In this document: in pieces, positions 1-9,681 of the stretch
Position numbering within the stretch: the first letter of the stretch is position 1
Layout of the letters: each line of letters opens with the position of its first letter
From: Egicoccus sp. AB-alg2
GTDB taxonomy: Bacteria; Actinomycetota; Nitriliruptoria; Nitriliruptorales; Nitriliruptoraceae
Reading direction: 5' to 3'
Length of the DNA stretch: 64,000 nucleotides
Assembly: GCF_041821065.1 (NCBI RefSeq)
Contig: NZ_JBGUAX010000003.1
Location: 248,001 to 312,000, forward strand
The notes under the pieces: generated by a model
What the model saw: only the letters and a program-made list of their open reading frames with translations
The model's database searches: none
Told to the model about the DNA's origin: nothing
Position numbers and translations under genes: made by a program

Positions 1-152
1 AACACGCGGACCCGGGTGGCAGCACCCTCGGAGAAGTCCACGTAGTCGCGCAGGTCGACCGGCAGCACGTCCTTCCCGAGCATCGGCTCGGGCGCGTCCG
101 GCGTCGGCTCGGGCGGACCCGGCGTCGGGTCGGGCGGGGTGACATCGTCCAT
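1..152 (-). CDS. Unknown protein, N-terminal 50 residues only (runs off left edge)
   Basis: An ATG at 152 (minus strand) opens a frame that stays open to the window edge. The first 22 residues are a Pro/Asp/Glu linker (PDPTPGPPEPTPD type), followed by what looks like the beginning of a folded domain (VLPVDLRDYVDFSEGAATRV). The start of a cupin-like barrel is one possibility, but too little is visible to name a family. The gene is divergent from the aminopeptidase gene, with 72 bases between the two start codons. The start is unconfirmed because no strong ribosome-binding site precedes it. Confidence 0.5.
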   Translation of the reverse strand, partial: MDDVTPPDPTPGPPEPTPDAPEPMLGKDVLPVDLRDYVDFSEGAATRVRV

Positions 153-183
153 GGCGGCCCATCGTAGGGGCGCGCCCGATCAC

Positions 184-189
184 TAGGCT
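184..189 (+). promoter_or_regulatory. -10-like hexamer TAGGCT before pepA
   Basis: TAGGCT lies 35 bases before the pepA GTG. It matches the TAnnnT hexamer seen before many genes in this window. No recognisable -35 box is visible. Confidence 0.4.
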
Positions 190-224
190 CGCCGGTCGAT
201 GCCCACCACTCCGAGGAGTCCGTC

Positions 225-1718
225 GTGCCCCGCGTCGACCTGACCGCCGACCCGCTCGCCCGCAGCGACGCCGCCATGCTCGCCGTCGCCGCTTTCGCCG
301 GCGACGGCGACGACGCGCCCCCCGTGCCCGCCGACGGAGCCGGCGCACTCGGCGAGGCACTCGGCATCGACCTCGCCGCCGAGTTGCAGGCCGTCGGGTT
401 CTCCGGCTCGCCGGGCGAGGTCGTGCGGATCCCGACCCGCGGCGCCGTCACCGCCAGCACGGTGGTGGTGGTCGGGCTGGGTGCTGCCGATGACGCCACC
501 GCCGACCACCTGCGGCGTGCGGCCGCGGCCGTCGCCGGTGCCGCCGAGCGGGTGGAGACCCTGGCCACCGACCTGCCCGCGGCCCTGGACACCGCCGAGG
601 CGTCCGACGCGGCGGCCGCGGTCGTCGAAGGGCTGCTGCTCGGCAGCTACCGCTTCGGCACGTACCGGTCCGAGGCACCGGTGCACCGCCTCGAGGCGGT
701 GACGCTGCACGTGGGCGACGCCGACGCCGCTGGCGACGCGGTGGCCGCCGCGCAGGTGACGGCCGACGCGACGCTCTTCGCCCGCGACCTGGTCAACACC
801 CCACCGCAGGACAAGCGCCCACCCGCGCTGGCGGAACGCGTCGCCGAGTCGTTCGCCGACAGCGACGTGCAGGTCCGGATCCTCGACGAGCAGGCGCTGG
901 CCGACGGCGGCTACGGCGGCATCCTCGGCGTCGGGCGGGGCTCGTCCGAGCCGCCACGGCTGGTGGAGCTGACCTACGCGCCCGACGGCGCGTCTCGCCA
1001 CGTCGCCCTGGTCGGCAAGGGCATCACCTTCGACACCGGCGGCATCTCCCTCAAGCCGTCGGAGGCGATGGAGACCATGAAGATGGACATGGCCGGTGCC
1101 GCGACGGTCGCCGCGGTCGTGCGCGCGGCCGCCGACCTGCGCCTGCCCGTCAAGGTCACCGGTCTGCTGGCGCTCGCGGAGAACATGCCGTCGGGTACGG
1201 CGACCCGTGTCAGCGACGTGCTGACGATGAAGGGCGGCAAGACCGTCGAGGTCATCAACACCGACGCCGAAGGGCGGCTGGTGTTGGGCGACGCGCTCGT
1301 CCACGCCAGCGAGCAGGGCCCCGACGCGATCGTCGACATCGCCACCCTCACCGGCGCGGCCGTCGTGGCGCTCGGCGAGCGCATCGGCGTCCTCATGGCG
1401 TCCGACGACGCGCTGGCCGGCGACCTGCTGGCCGCGTCGCGGCGCACCGGCGAGGCGTTCTGGCAGCTGCCGCTGGCGACCGAGCAGTACGGCGAGCGGC
1501 TGGAGGGCGCCATCGCCGACCTGCGCAACGCCGGCAGCCGGTCGGCGGGGACGATCTTCGCGGGCCTGTTCCTGCACGAGTTCGTCGGGGACGGCATCCC
1601 CTGGGCACACCTCGACATCGCCGGCGTCGCGTGGACGGACGAGCCGTACGGCTACCACGCCAAGGGTGCCACCGGGGTGCCGGTCCGGACACTGGTGCGC
1701 TGGCTGCAGGCCGGTTGA
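225..1718 (+). CDS. pepA: Leucyl aminopeptidase (M17 family)
   Basis: This 497-residue protein is a cytosolic two-metal aminopeptidase that releases N-terminal residues, mainly hydrophobic ones, in peptide turnover. The M17 signature NTDAEGRL lies at residues 345-352. The upstream metal/active-site block runs from Lys265 (GKGITFDTGG, Asp270) to Asp288 (KMDMAG), so the expected catalytic Lys and metal-binding Asp/Glu residues are all present. The N-terminal half is the usual weakly conserved M17 N-domain. The GTG start is preceded by GAGGAG. The stop codon overlaps a possible TTG start of the following lipid kinase, so the two are likely co-transcribed. Length is normal for the family. Confidence 0.95.
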   Translation: MPRVDLTADPLARSDAAMLAVAAFAGDGDDAPPVPADGAGALGEALGIDLAAELQAVGFSGSPGEVVRIPTRGAVTASTVVVVGLGAADDATADHLRRAAAAVAGAAERVETLATDLPAALDTAEASDAAAAVVEGLLLGSYRFGTYRSEAPVHRLEAVTLHVGDADAAGDAVAAAQVTADATLFARDLVNTPPQDKRPPALAERVAESFADSDVQVRILDEQALADGGYGGILGVGRGSSEPPRLVELTYAPDGASRHVALVGKGITFDTGGISLKPSEAMETMKMDMAGAATVAAVVRAAADLRLPVKVTGLLALAENMPSGTATRVSDVLTMKGGKTVEVINTDAEGRLVLGDALVHASEQGPDAIVDIATLTGAAVVALGERIGVLMASDDALAGDLLAASRRTGEAFWQLPLATEQYGERLEGAIADLRNAGSRSAGTIFAGLFLHEFVGDGIPWAHLDIAGVAWTDEPYGYHAKGATGVPVRTLVRWLQAG

Positions 1719-2617
1719 GCGCGGTGGAAGCCGGCCGGCGCGGCTACGTCCTGCTGGTCAACGCCGCGGCCGGCAGCGCCGAGGACGCCGCCATCGACAC
1801 GGCCGCGGCCACGCTGCGTGACGCCGGTCACGACGTCGAGGTCCGCGCCTGCGGGCACCCGGACGACGTGGATGCCGTGATCGGCGACCTGGCCGGCCGC
1901 ACGCTGGTGGTGTGCGGCGGTGACGGGTCCTTGCACGTCGCGGTCACGCGCCTGCGCGCGACCGGGCACCTCGACACCTCCGTGGCGCTGCTGCCGCTGG
2001 GTACCGGCAACGACTTCGCCCGGGCCATGGACCTGCCGCTGGAGGATCCGGCGGCCGCCGCGGCCCGCATCCTGGACGCGTCCTCGCGGCGGATCGACCT
2101 GCTCGTCGAGGCCGGCGGCGAGCGCGTCTGCGTCAACGCCCTCCACCTCGGGCTTGGCGCGACCGCGGCCGTGCGCGCCGAGGCGCTGAAGGACACGCTG
2201 TCCGACCTCGCCTACCCGGTCGGGGCGCTGCTGGCGGGGCTCACGGAGGGCGGTACGCCGGTCCGGGTCACCGTCGACGGCCGCGAGCTCGCCGACGGCC
2301 CCACCCTGCTGGTCGCCGTGTGCAACGGCCCCGGCTTCGGTGGTGGCGCGCTGGCCGCGCCGGATGCCGACCCGACCGACGGCCTGCTCGACGTCGTGGT
2401 CTCGCAGGCCACCGGGCCGCTGGAGCGGGCCGCCTTCGGGCTCGCGCTGCAGCGCGGCACGCACCTTCAGCGCGACGACGTCGTCCTGGCCCGCGGCCGC
2501 GAGGTCACGGTCGAGGGCGAGGGCCTCCGCGACGACGTCGACGGCGAGCTGGGTGAACCCGACGACGCCGCCCGGACCTGGCGGGTCGAGCCGCGCGCCT
2601 GGACCTTCCTGGGCTGA
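1715..2617 (+). CDS. Diacylglycerol kinase / YegS-type lipid kinase family protein
   Basis: This protein of about 300 residues has the diacylglycerol-kinase catalytic fold. It shows the N-terminal nucleotide-binding strand VLLVNAAAGS, the GGDGS loop near residue 68 and the LPLGTGNDFARAMDLP block. The C-terminal half has the beta-sandwich pattern of YegS/BmrU proteins. It probably phosphorylates a lipid (diacylglycerol or a related lipid) at the membrane; the substrate cannot be read from sequence. The start is uncertain: TTG at 1715 overlaps the pepA stop (TTGA), and GTG at 1724 is the alternative. Neither has a clear ribosome-binding site, so translational coupling to pepA is likely. It ends 14 bases from the convergent thioesterase gene. 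Confidence 0.85.
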   Translation: MSAVEAGRRGYVLLVNAAAGSAEDAAIDTAAATLRDAGHDVEVRACGHPDDVDAVIGDLAGRTLVVCGGDGSLHVAVTRLRATGHLDTSVALLPLGTGNDFARAMDLPLEDPAAAAARILDASSRRIDLLVEAGGERVCVNALHLGLGATAAVRAEALKDTLSDLAYPVGALLAGLTEGGTPVRVTVDGRELADGPTLLVAVCNGPGFGGGALAAPDADPTDGLLDVVVSQATGPLERAAFGLALQRGTHLQRDDVVLARGREVTVEGEGLRDDVDGELGEPDDAARTWRVEPRAWTFLG

Positions 2618-2631
2618 GCGCGTCCGTCGGG

Positions 2632-3021
2632 TCAGGCCGGCTGGGCGACCTTCTGCAGGAAACGTGCCCGGTCGACGAGGACGCGGCGGTGGCGGATCTT
2701 GGCGATGGTCTCGCCGCCGTCCTCGACCAGCACGTTGAACTCCAGCCGGCGGCCGTGGTGGCCGATGAGCGTCGCGTGCGCACAGACGGTGTGACCGACC
2801 GGGGTGGCCTTGAGGTGCTCGACCTCGGCCCAGGCACCCACCGACGTCTGCCCCTCGGGCAGGTCGTCCGCGATCGCCTGCACGCAGGCACTCTCCGCCA
2901 GCGCCAGCAGCGCCGGCGTGCCCAGCACGGGCACGTCGCCCGAGTCGAGCCGCTCGGCAGTGTGCTCCGGCGCGACGGTCAGCTGTCGGTTGCGCTTCAG
3001 ACCGGGGTCACAGTGACCCAT
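2632..3021 (-). CDS. Hotdog-fold thioesterase (FlK-like)
   Basis: This 129-residue single hotdog domain resembles the fluoroacetyl-CoA thioesterase (FlK)-like family. The N-terminal strand is followed by VLGTPALLALAESACVQAI, the long helix with its catalytic-type Thr and Glu, and by SVGAWAEVEHLKATPVG, the conserved strand pair that lines the acyl-CoA pocket. It probably hydrolyses short acyl-CoA esters in the cytosol. True fluoroacetate specificity cannot be claimed, because many genomes carry generic members. The ATG start is preceded by GAGGTGATG. It converges with the lipid kinase gene on its left. Confidence 0.8.
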   Translation of the reverse strand: MGHCDPGLKRNRQLTVAPEHTAERLDSGDVPVLGTPALLALAESACVQAIADDLPEGQTSVGAWAEVEHLKATPVGHTVCAHATLIGHHGRRLEFNVLVEDGGETIAKIRHRRVLVDRARFLQKVAQPA

Positions 3022-3075
3022 GGTGACATCACCTCGTCCACAGACGACGTCCGGGCAGGCCGCCCGGACCTGCCG

Positions 3076-3081
3076 AGCGTA
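3076..3081 (-). promoter_or_regulatory. -10-like hexamer TACGCT before the thioesterase gene
   Basis: Reading on the minus strand, TACGCT lies 54 bases before the thioesterase ATG. It is part of the recurrent TAnnnT set. The remainder of the 315-base gap from 3022 to 3335 holds no other feature that I can support. Confidence 0.35.
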
Positions 3082-3335
3082 CCCCTCGCCGGTGCGGCTG
3101 TCCGTGGACGCGGCGCGGCGAGCGCGCCGCAGGTGCCCGGCCGGTCACCGGTCGAGGGGCGGGGAGCGCGGTGGTCGAACAGGCAGCGGGTCGAACCCGA
3201 CTGGCCTCCGGACGGTCCCCGGCGTCTTCCCGGCGCCCGCATCGGCTTGCAGTATCGAACCGACCGCGGTCGGGGGTTCGCGGACGGCGTTCGCACCCGG
3301 CGGCGCCGGCAGACGTCGAAAACGAGGTACTCGAC

Positions 3336-3638
3336 ATGACCTACCCACCCAACGACCCGAACCGACCGCCCGAGCGCGAACGCGAGGTCATCGTCACCAA
3401 CGGTGGTGGTGGCGGCGGCGGGGCCGGCACCGCGATCGCCGTGATCGTGGCGATCGTGGCCATCGTCATCCTGCTCTTCGTCTTCCTCGGCGGCCGTCTC
3501 GGTGGCGGCGGCGAGGGCGACGGCGGCACCACCGTCGACGTCCCCGACGAGGTGGACATCAACGTCGACGCGCCCGACGGCGGCGGCGGTGACGGTGGCG
3601 GCGAAGGCGGCGAAGGCGGCGAAGGCGGCGAAGGCTGA
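3336..3638 (+). CDS. Small single-pass membrane protein with Gly/Glu repeat tail
   Basis: This 100-residue protein has a charged N-terminus rich in Pro, Asn, Arg and Glu, then a run of Gly and one strong hydrophobic segment at about residues 31-53 (TAIAVIVAIVAIVILLFVFL). An acidic Gly-rich tail follows and ends in repeated GEG triplets. The tail is written by a 9-base tandem repeat at 3601-3635. The ATG at 3336 has AACGAGG upstream. No catalytic motif is present. It may be an envelope-facing tether or simply a membrane microprotein; the family is not recognised. A strong hairpin follows the stop. Confidence 0.7.
   Translation: MTYPPNDPNRPPEREREVIVTNGGGGGGGAGTAIAVIVAIVAIVILLFVFLGGRLGGGGEGDGGTTVDVPDEVDINVDAPDGGGGDGGGEGGEGGEGGEG
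3601..3635 (+). repeat. Tandem 9-bp coding repeat (GCGAAGGCG, about 4 copies)
   Basis: Three perfect copies and one 8-base copy of GCGAAGGCG lie end to end at the 3' end of the small membrane protein gene and encode the GEG repeat. Because the unit is a multiple of three, copy-number change would alter tail length without shifting the frame. Confidence 0.9.
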
Positions 3639-3664
3639 CCCACCCCCTCCTCCCAACTCTCCCG

Positions 3665-3702
3665 GACGACGCCCACGGCACCTCGAGGCCGTGGGCGTCG
3701 TC
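3665..3702 (+). terminator. Strong hairpin, probable terminator
   Basis: Perfect 15-base arms (3665-3679 and 3688-3702) enclose an 8-base loop, 26 bases after the stop of the small membrane protein gene. There is no U-run after it, as is common in GC-rich actinobacteria. Confidence 0.7.
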
Positions 3703-3876
3703 GTGTCGCGGCGGGCGAGCACGGCGCACGCGGCCGCGCCGGTTGGCCAGATCGGGGTGACGGCTGGCAGGCTGCGCGCCCGCGCCCGGTCGCTGCCGGA
3801 CGCGTCCGGGGCGGTGCCCCCGTGGGACGACGTGTCCCGCCGCCCGCCCGTTCCCCGCAGCCGAGGAGTCGTCGCC

Positions 3877-4713
3877 GTGGAGGCCCCTGCCGCCGTACTC
3901 GCGCTGGTGCTGGCCATGACCGCCGTCGGCGGGGCCGCCCTGGTCTGGTTCTTCCCGACGTGGGGCGCCGTGCGGCACGGCTACGAGGTGCTCAGCGGCG
4001 CCCTGGTCGCGCTGCTCGCCTGGGGAGCCTGGGGGTCGCTACGTGCGCCCGTACGCACCCTCGAGGGCACTGCGCAGGCCGCCGACGGGGAACGCGCACT
4101 CGTCCTGCTGCTGGCCATGACGATCCTGACGGCGCTCGCGACGCTGGTGCTGGCCGTGCCGCTGCCGCCGGTCCTGGGGCGGGTGCTGGGCAGCCTCGGC
4201 GCGCTGGTCGGACTGGCCTCGTTCGTCCCGCTGGCGGCGATCCGCGCCGCCCGCGACGGCGCCGGCGGGCTGCCCCAGGGCGTGGTCGAACTGCTGCTCG
4301 GGTCGCTGCTGCTGGGCGGGATCTGGGCCGGCATGGTGCTCGGCCACTGGTACCTCGTCGAGCGGCGGCTCTCCAACCGCTACATGGTGCTCATGGCGTG
4401 GACCAACGTGGCCGCCGTGGCGGCCGGGATCGCGTCGGTGCTGCTGTCGGGCCGCAACCCCGCGCCCTGCGAGGGGCTGGCGGGGCCCGACTTCGAGGCC
4501 TGCGCCCGCACCTTCTCGCCGATCCTGCGCATCGGCTCCATGACGCTGATCCTCGGCCTGGGTGTGCTGGCGCTGATCGCCCTGATCGCAGGATTCAACG
4601 TCAAGCTCGCGCGTGAAGGCGGCCGCAGCATCCAGGCCTCGACCGGGATGTTCTACCTGGCCGTGATCCTCGCGCCGGCCGCCGAGTTCGCCGCCAAGGT
4701 GCGCTTCTACTGA
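3877..4713 (+). CDS. Polytopic membrane protein, function unknown
   Basis: This 278-residue protein has about eight hydrophobic segments separated by short charged loops. Residues near 155-165 read MVLGHWYLVERRLS, a conserved-looking helix with His, Trp and Tyr that could bind a cofactor or quinone. One loop contains two Cys (PCEGL and FEACAR) flanking about 12 residues. The GTG at 3877 is chosen because GAGGAG lies about 10 bases upstream; longer versions of the frame would run through the preceding terminator. No family name is offered. It stands alone between a terminator and the envelope-stress cluster. Confidence 0.75.
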   Translation: MEAPAAVLALVLAMTAVGGAALVWFFPTWGAVRHGYEVLSGALVALLAWGAWGSLRAPVRTLEGTAQAADGERALVLLLAMTILTALATLVLAVPLPPVLGRVLGSLGALVGLASFVPLAAIRAARDGAGGLPQGVVELLLGSLLLGGIWAGMVLGHWYLVERRLSNRYMVLMAWTNVAAVAAGIASVLLSGRNPAPCEGLAGPDFEACARTFSPILRIGSMTLILGLGVLALIALIAGFNVKLAREGGRSIQASTGMFYLAVILAPAAEFAAKVRFY

Positions 4714-4948
4714 CCGGTCGCTCGCCGGGTCGCCGGCGAGCGACGGCGGACCGGCGGACCCGACGTGCGCCGGCGGGCGGCCGCGGTAACGTCCGCCTCG
4801 CTCACCTCGGCCCGACGTGGGCCACCAGTTCGTCCGGTGACACCTCGATTCCTCTCGGTCCACGGCGGTGACGCCCTCGGGGGCCGCGCGGCGGGCGCGC
4901 CTGCGCTACGACCGCGCGATTCGGTGGCCGACGGGGTGACGATTGTCC

Positions 4949-4974
4949 TTGACACGGCGGGCGCCGTCTATCCT
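4949..4974 (+). promoter_or_regulatory. Candidate promoter of the ECF sigma operon
   Basis: TTGACA at 4949-4954 and TATCCT at 4969-4974 match canonical -35 and -10 boxes, but the spacer is 14 bases, shorter than the usual 17. The -10 lies 43 bases before the GTG at 5018. The rest of the 4714-5017 gap (about 300 bases) shows no gene. Confidence 0.4.
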
Positions 4975-5017
4975 CCGCGCCGCTCGACCGGCTGTATCGC
5001 CGTCCTCGGAGCGTCCT

Positions 5018-5641
5018 GTGCCTCAGCACCCGTTCGCAGCACCCGCCCTCGTGCGGGAGGGCTCCGCCCGTCACACGCCGTCCACCGGGACGGCGGCGTC
5101 GACGACCGCCAACGGCGCGCGCCGAGGGATGCCGGCCCCCAGCTGGGACGAGATCGCCGAACAGTACGGCGACATGGTCTTCACGATGGCCTATCGGCTC
5201 ACCGGCGACCGTGACGAGGCACGCGACCTGGCCCAGGACGTCTTCGTCCGCGTCTACCGCAATCTCGACCGCTACCGGCCCGGCACCTTCGAGGGTTGGC
5301 TGTACCGGATCACGAAGAACCTGTTCCTCGACCGGGTGCGCCGCCACACCCGCGTGCGGCTCGAGCCGCTGCCCGACGAGGAGTGGAAGCAGCCCAGCGA
5401 GTCGGAGCCCGGCCCGGCGGAGACGATCGAGGCGGGCGTCCTGCGCAGCGACCTGGAGACCGCCCTGGAGGAACTCGCGCCGTCCTTCCGGACCGCGGTG
5501 ATCCTCTGCGACGTCCAGGGCCTGAGCTACGAGGAGATCTCCGACGCGCTCGGCTGGCCGATCGGCACCGTGCGCTCGCGCATCCACCGCGGCCGCAAGG
5601 CGCTGCGCACCGCCCTCGAGGCGGAGGCGCGCCATGGCTGA
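5018..5641 (+). CDS. ECF-family RNA polymerase sigma factor (SigE-like)
   Basis: This protein of 207 residues directs RNA polymerase to stress promoters. Region 2 reads YGDMVFTMAYRLTGDRDEARDLAQDVFVRVYRNL, continuing into GWLYRITKNLFLDRVRR. Region 4 holds SYEEISDALGWPIGTVRSRIHRGRKAL, the -35-binding helix-turn-helix. The two are joined by an acidic linker. A low-complexity N-terminal extension of about 37 residues precedes region 2 if the GTG at 5018 is used. An ATG at 5129 would remove the extension but has only a very close GAGGG. The next gene starts inside this one (8-base overlap), the classic arrangement of sigma and anti-sigma factor. Confidence 0.9.
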   Translation: MPQHPFAAPALVREGSARHTPSTGTAASTTANGARRGMPAPSWDEIAEQYGDMVFTMAYRLTGDRDEARDLAQDVFVRVYRNLDRYRPGTFEGWLYRITKNLFLDRVRRHTRVRLEPLPDEEWKQPSESEPGPAETIEAGVLRSDLETALEELAPSFRTAVILCDVQGLSYEEISDALGWPIGTVRSRIHRGRKALRTALEAEARHG

Positions 5642-6044
5642 GCGGCACGTCACCGGCGACCGCATCTCCGCCTTCCTCGACGACGAGCTCGACGAGGTGC
5701 GGGCCATGGCGGTCACCCGTCACCTGGCCGACTGCGACACGTGCCTCGGCGAGCTCGAGGCGCTGCGGCGCACCCGCGACTCGCTGCGCCGCTGGGCCGC
5801 CACGCCCGCGCCGGTCGTCCCGCTCGGTGCGATCGAACCCCCCGGTCTGGTGAAGAAGGTCTCGCGCGGGTTGCGGGTGGCATCGGCGAGCCTGCTGGCC
5901 ACCGTCGCGCTGGCCGGGGTCGCCTACCTCGTCGGCGAGGACACCGGCGAGGTCGTCCCGCCCGCGGAGCTGTTCCTGATCGACCACCTGGCCCGCACCG
6001 GCGACGGCCCGATGCCGGCGCCGTTCGGTCTCGACGACCGGTGA
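5634..6044 (+). CDS. Zinc-containing anti-sigma factor (RseA-like)
   Basis: This 136-residue membrane anti-sigma factor has an N-terminal zf-HC2-type motif, HLADCDTC (His-x3-Cys-x2-Cys) at about residues 25-32, that probably clamps the upstream ECF sigma factor. A single transmembrane helix follows at about residues 80-102 (VASASLLATVALAGVAYLV), then a short acidic outer tail. It overlaps the sigma gene by 8 bases and the next gene by 4, so the three are made in fixed proportion. In actinobacterial SigE systems release occurs after partner-protein signalling or proteolysis; the trigger here is not visible. Confidence 0.88.
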   Translation: MAERHVTGDRISAFLDDELDEVRAMAVTRHLADCDTCLGELEALRRTRDSLRRWAATPAPVVPLGAIEPPGLVKKVSRGLRVASASLLATVALAGVAYLVGEDTGEVVPPAELFLIDHLARTGDGPMPAPFGLDDR

Positions 6045-7104
6045 GGACGCGGTTCCTCACGTCGTTGATCGGCCTCGCCCTCCTCGCCGCGCCCGCCAAC
6101 GCCCTGGCCGCGACGCCGACGACCGCCACGGCCGGCATGGTGTGGCTCGAGCGCGCCGTCGCCGCCGCGCGCGAGGTGCCGCACAGCGGGCGACTGCTGG
6201 TCGCCTCGTTCAGCCGTGAGGGTCCCCAGCTCACCGAGGTGCAGGTCACACGCGGCGTCGACGGTGGCCTGACCGTCACCAAGGAGGACGGCTGGGAGGT
6301 CGGTCGCGTCGGCGAGGAGGCGTTCCTGCGCTCGTCCGGGACGCTGCTGCGGCTGGGTGGCATGGAGCGGGGCTCGGCCGTCGACCTCGAGCGGCTCGAC
6401 GACAAGTACACGGTCGCCGTCGACGACGAGCCCGTCACGCTGGACACCGGCCCGGCGCGGGTCCTGCGGCTGCGCGAGCACGGCGACGACCGCGACCGCG
6501 AGGTGCTCTACCTCGACGTCGACACCGACCTGATCGTGCGGCGCGAGACCTTCGACATCGATGGTGAGCCGCTGCGGGTGGTGGCCTACACGGAGCTCGA
6601 GGTGGTCGACGCGCGCGTCGTGGCCCCCGACCCCGAAGGACTGGAGGTCGAGGCCTTCTCGCTCACCCGGGCCGACCTGGCCGACTTCCGTGCCCGCGGG
6701 TTCGTTGCTCCGGAGGCGCTGCCGGCCGGCTATCGGCTGCTGGGCGGCTTCGAGCGGCCCGAGGCGTCCGTGCCGACGCTGCACCTCGTCTACGGCGACG
6801 GGCTGTACACCCTGTCGGTCTTCGAACAACAGGGGCGGCTGGCCCAGCAGGCGCTCGACGGGGCGGCGCTGCTGAAGTCGCCAGAGGGGGGAGCCGTCTG
6901 GCGGCTGCCCGGCTCCGAACCACGTCGGGTGATCTGGCGCGGCGACGACCGGACGTTCACCGCCATCACCGACGCACCGGTCGATGAGCTGTTGACCGTC
7001 GTGACCGGTTTGCCCAATGACCCGGCACCCAGCATGCTGGGACGGCTCACACGAGGCATCGGCCGCGTGGGGCGCTGGCTGTGGCCACTCGACCGGAGCG
7101 AGAC

Positions 7105-7108
<4 letters not shown>
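6041..7108 (+). CDS. Secreted RseB/MucB-like regulator
   Basis: This 355-residue protein has a clear signal peptide (RTRFLTSLIGLALLAAPANALA) and no other membrane helix before a short amphipathic C-terminus. The body fits the LolA-like fold of RseB/MucB: a strand-rich N-domain, about residues 30-200, and a C-terminal domain with the YRLLGGFERPE segment. In known systems such proteins sense envelope damage and shield the anti-sigma factor. Position directly after the anti-sigma gene (GTGA overlap) supports that role. Similarity is structural and contextual, so another lipid- or protein-binding role remains possible. Confidence 0.75.
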
Positions 7109-8619
<1,511 letters not shown>

Positions 8620-8654
8620 CCCGCGCACGGGCGGGACGGTGCCGGGTACGCGGC

Positions 8655-8660
8655 TAGGCT
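8655..8660 (+). promoter_or_regulatory. -10-like hexamer TAGGCT before tatB
   Basis: TAGGCT lies 37 bases before the tatB GTG, in the 78-base gap after htrA. This suggests tatB has its own promoter as well as any read-through. Confidence 0.4.
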
Positions 8661-8697
8661 CGGGGTCGTCCGTCCCGACTGCGAAGAGGTCGTCGCC

Positions 8698-9048
8698 GTG
8701 CCGGGCCCGCAGGAGCTGCTCGTCATCGCCGTCGTGGCGCTGCTGGTGTTCGGCCCGGACAAGCTGCCGGACCTGGCCCGCAACGCCGCCCGGCTGCTGG
8801 CGCGTTTCCGCTCGGAGACCCAGCGCAGCGTTGCGGAGTTCAAGCGGGCGGCGGACCTGGAGGACCTCGACCGGGAGATCCGGGGCATCAGCCGCGAACT
8901 ACAGGACACCAAGCGGGCGGTGACGCAGCCGTTCGACGACGCGTTCGCCGACGCGGCCGGCACGGCCCGCCGGCCGGGCAGCGCGGTCGGTGGCCCCCGT
9001 TTCCGACCCGCCGACGACCCGCCGCCGTTCGACCCCGAGGCGACGTGA
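8698..9048 (+). CDS. tatB: Sec-independent (Tat) translocase subunit TatB
   Basis: This 116-residue protein has the TatA/B fold. A short N-terminal membrane helix (ELLVIAVVALLVFGPDKLPDLA) contains the FGPDKLP hinge, and a long amphipathic helix follows and breaks into a Pro-rich tail. The Glu at position 5 before the helix and the length favour TatB over TatA, as does the position behind htrA, where mycobacteria keep tatB. The start is GTG with GAAGAGG about 9 bases upstream. It works with TatC, which is not in this window, to export folded twin-arginine substrates. Confidence 0.85.
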   Translation: MPGPQELLVIAVVALLVFGPDKLPDLARNAARLLARFRSETQRSVAEFKRAADLEDLDREIRGISRELQDTKRAVTQPFDDAFADAAGTARRPGSAVGGPRFRPADDPPPFDPEAT

Positions 9049-9668
9049 TGACGCGCGAACCGCTGCCGACGCCGACGGTGGGGCGCCGCACGCAGACGGC
9101 CGCGGCCCTCGCGATCCTCGCCTCCTACGCCGCCGTCAAGTCCGGCCGCTCCAGCACCCTGGACCGGCGGGCGGCCAAGGCACTGGCCTACCCGCTCGGA
9201 CGCCGCGTCGACATGCTGGTGGCGGCCGGGACGGACCTGGGCTCGGTCTACGGCCTGGCCGGCATCGTCGGCGTCCTGGCCGCCAGCGGCCGCCGCCGGG
9301 CCGCCACCGACGTGGCACTCGCGGGACTGGCGGCGTGGGGCGCGGCGCAGGGCACCAAGCCGCTGATCGGCCGCGAGCGGCCCTACGTCGTCGAGGGCGC
9401 CGACCGCCTGGTGGCCGTTCCGGCGGGATCGTCATGGCCCAGCGGGCACGTCGCCGTGGCCGGCGCCATGTCCAGCGCGCTGGTCCCGCACGTGGGCCGC
9501 GGCCGGCGTCGGTGGCTGCACCTCGGTGCCGCCGCCGTGGCGGTGTCACGGTGCTACGTCGGCGTGCACCACTTCACGGACGTCGTCGCCGGCTGGGGTG
9601 TCGGCGTGCTCTCCGAGGCGCTGACCCGCGGCGCCCGGCGGGGCTGGGCCCACCGGCGCCGCGGGTGA
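9048..9668 (+). CDS. PAP2-family membrane phosphatase
   Basis: This 206-residue integral membrane phosphatase carries all three PAP2 motifs: KPLIGRERP (about residue 104), SWPSGHVAV and SRCYVGVHHFTDVVAG with the catalytic His residues. It probably dephosphorylates a lipid phosphate, for example phosphatidic acid or undecaprenyl pyrophosphate, at the outer face of the membrane. The ATG at 9048 overlaps the tatB stop; a GTG three bases earlier is also possible. It is probably the last gene of this operon and converges with mrp. Confidence 0.88.
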   Translation: MTREPLPTPTVGRRTQTAAALAILASYAAVKSGRSSTLDRRAAKALAYPLGRRVDMLVAAGTDLGSVYGLAGIVGVLAASGRRRAATDVALAGLAAWGAAQGTKPLIGRERPYVVEGADRLVAVPAGSSWPSGHVAVAGAMSSALVPHVGRGRRRWLHLGAAAVAVSRCYVGVHHFTDVVAGWGVGVLSEALTRGARRGWAHRRRG

Positions 9669-9681
9669 TCCGCGCGTCGGG

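Noticed and set aside
183-1658. Long minus-strand open frame opposite pepA
   Set aside because: It lies fully under a well-supported gene, has no recognisable domain and is Arg/Gly/His-rich, as expected from the reverse of GC-rich coding DNA.
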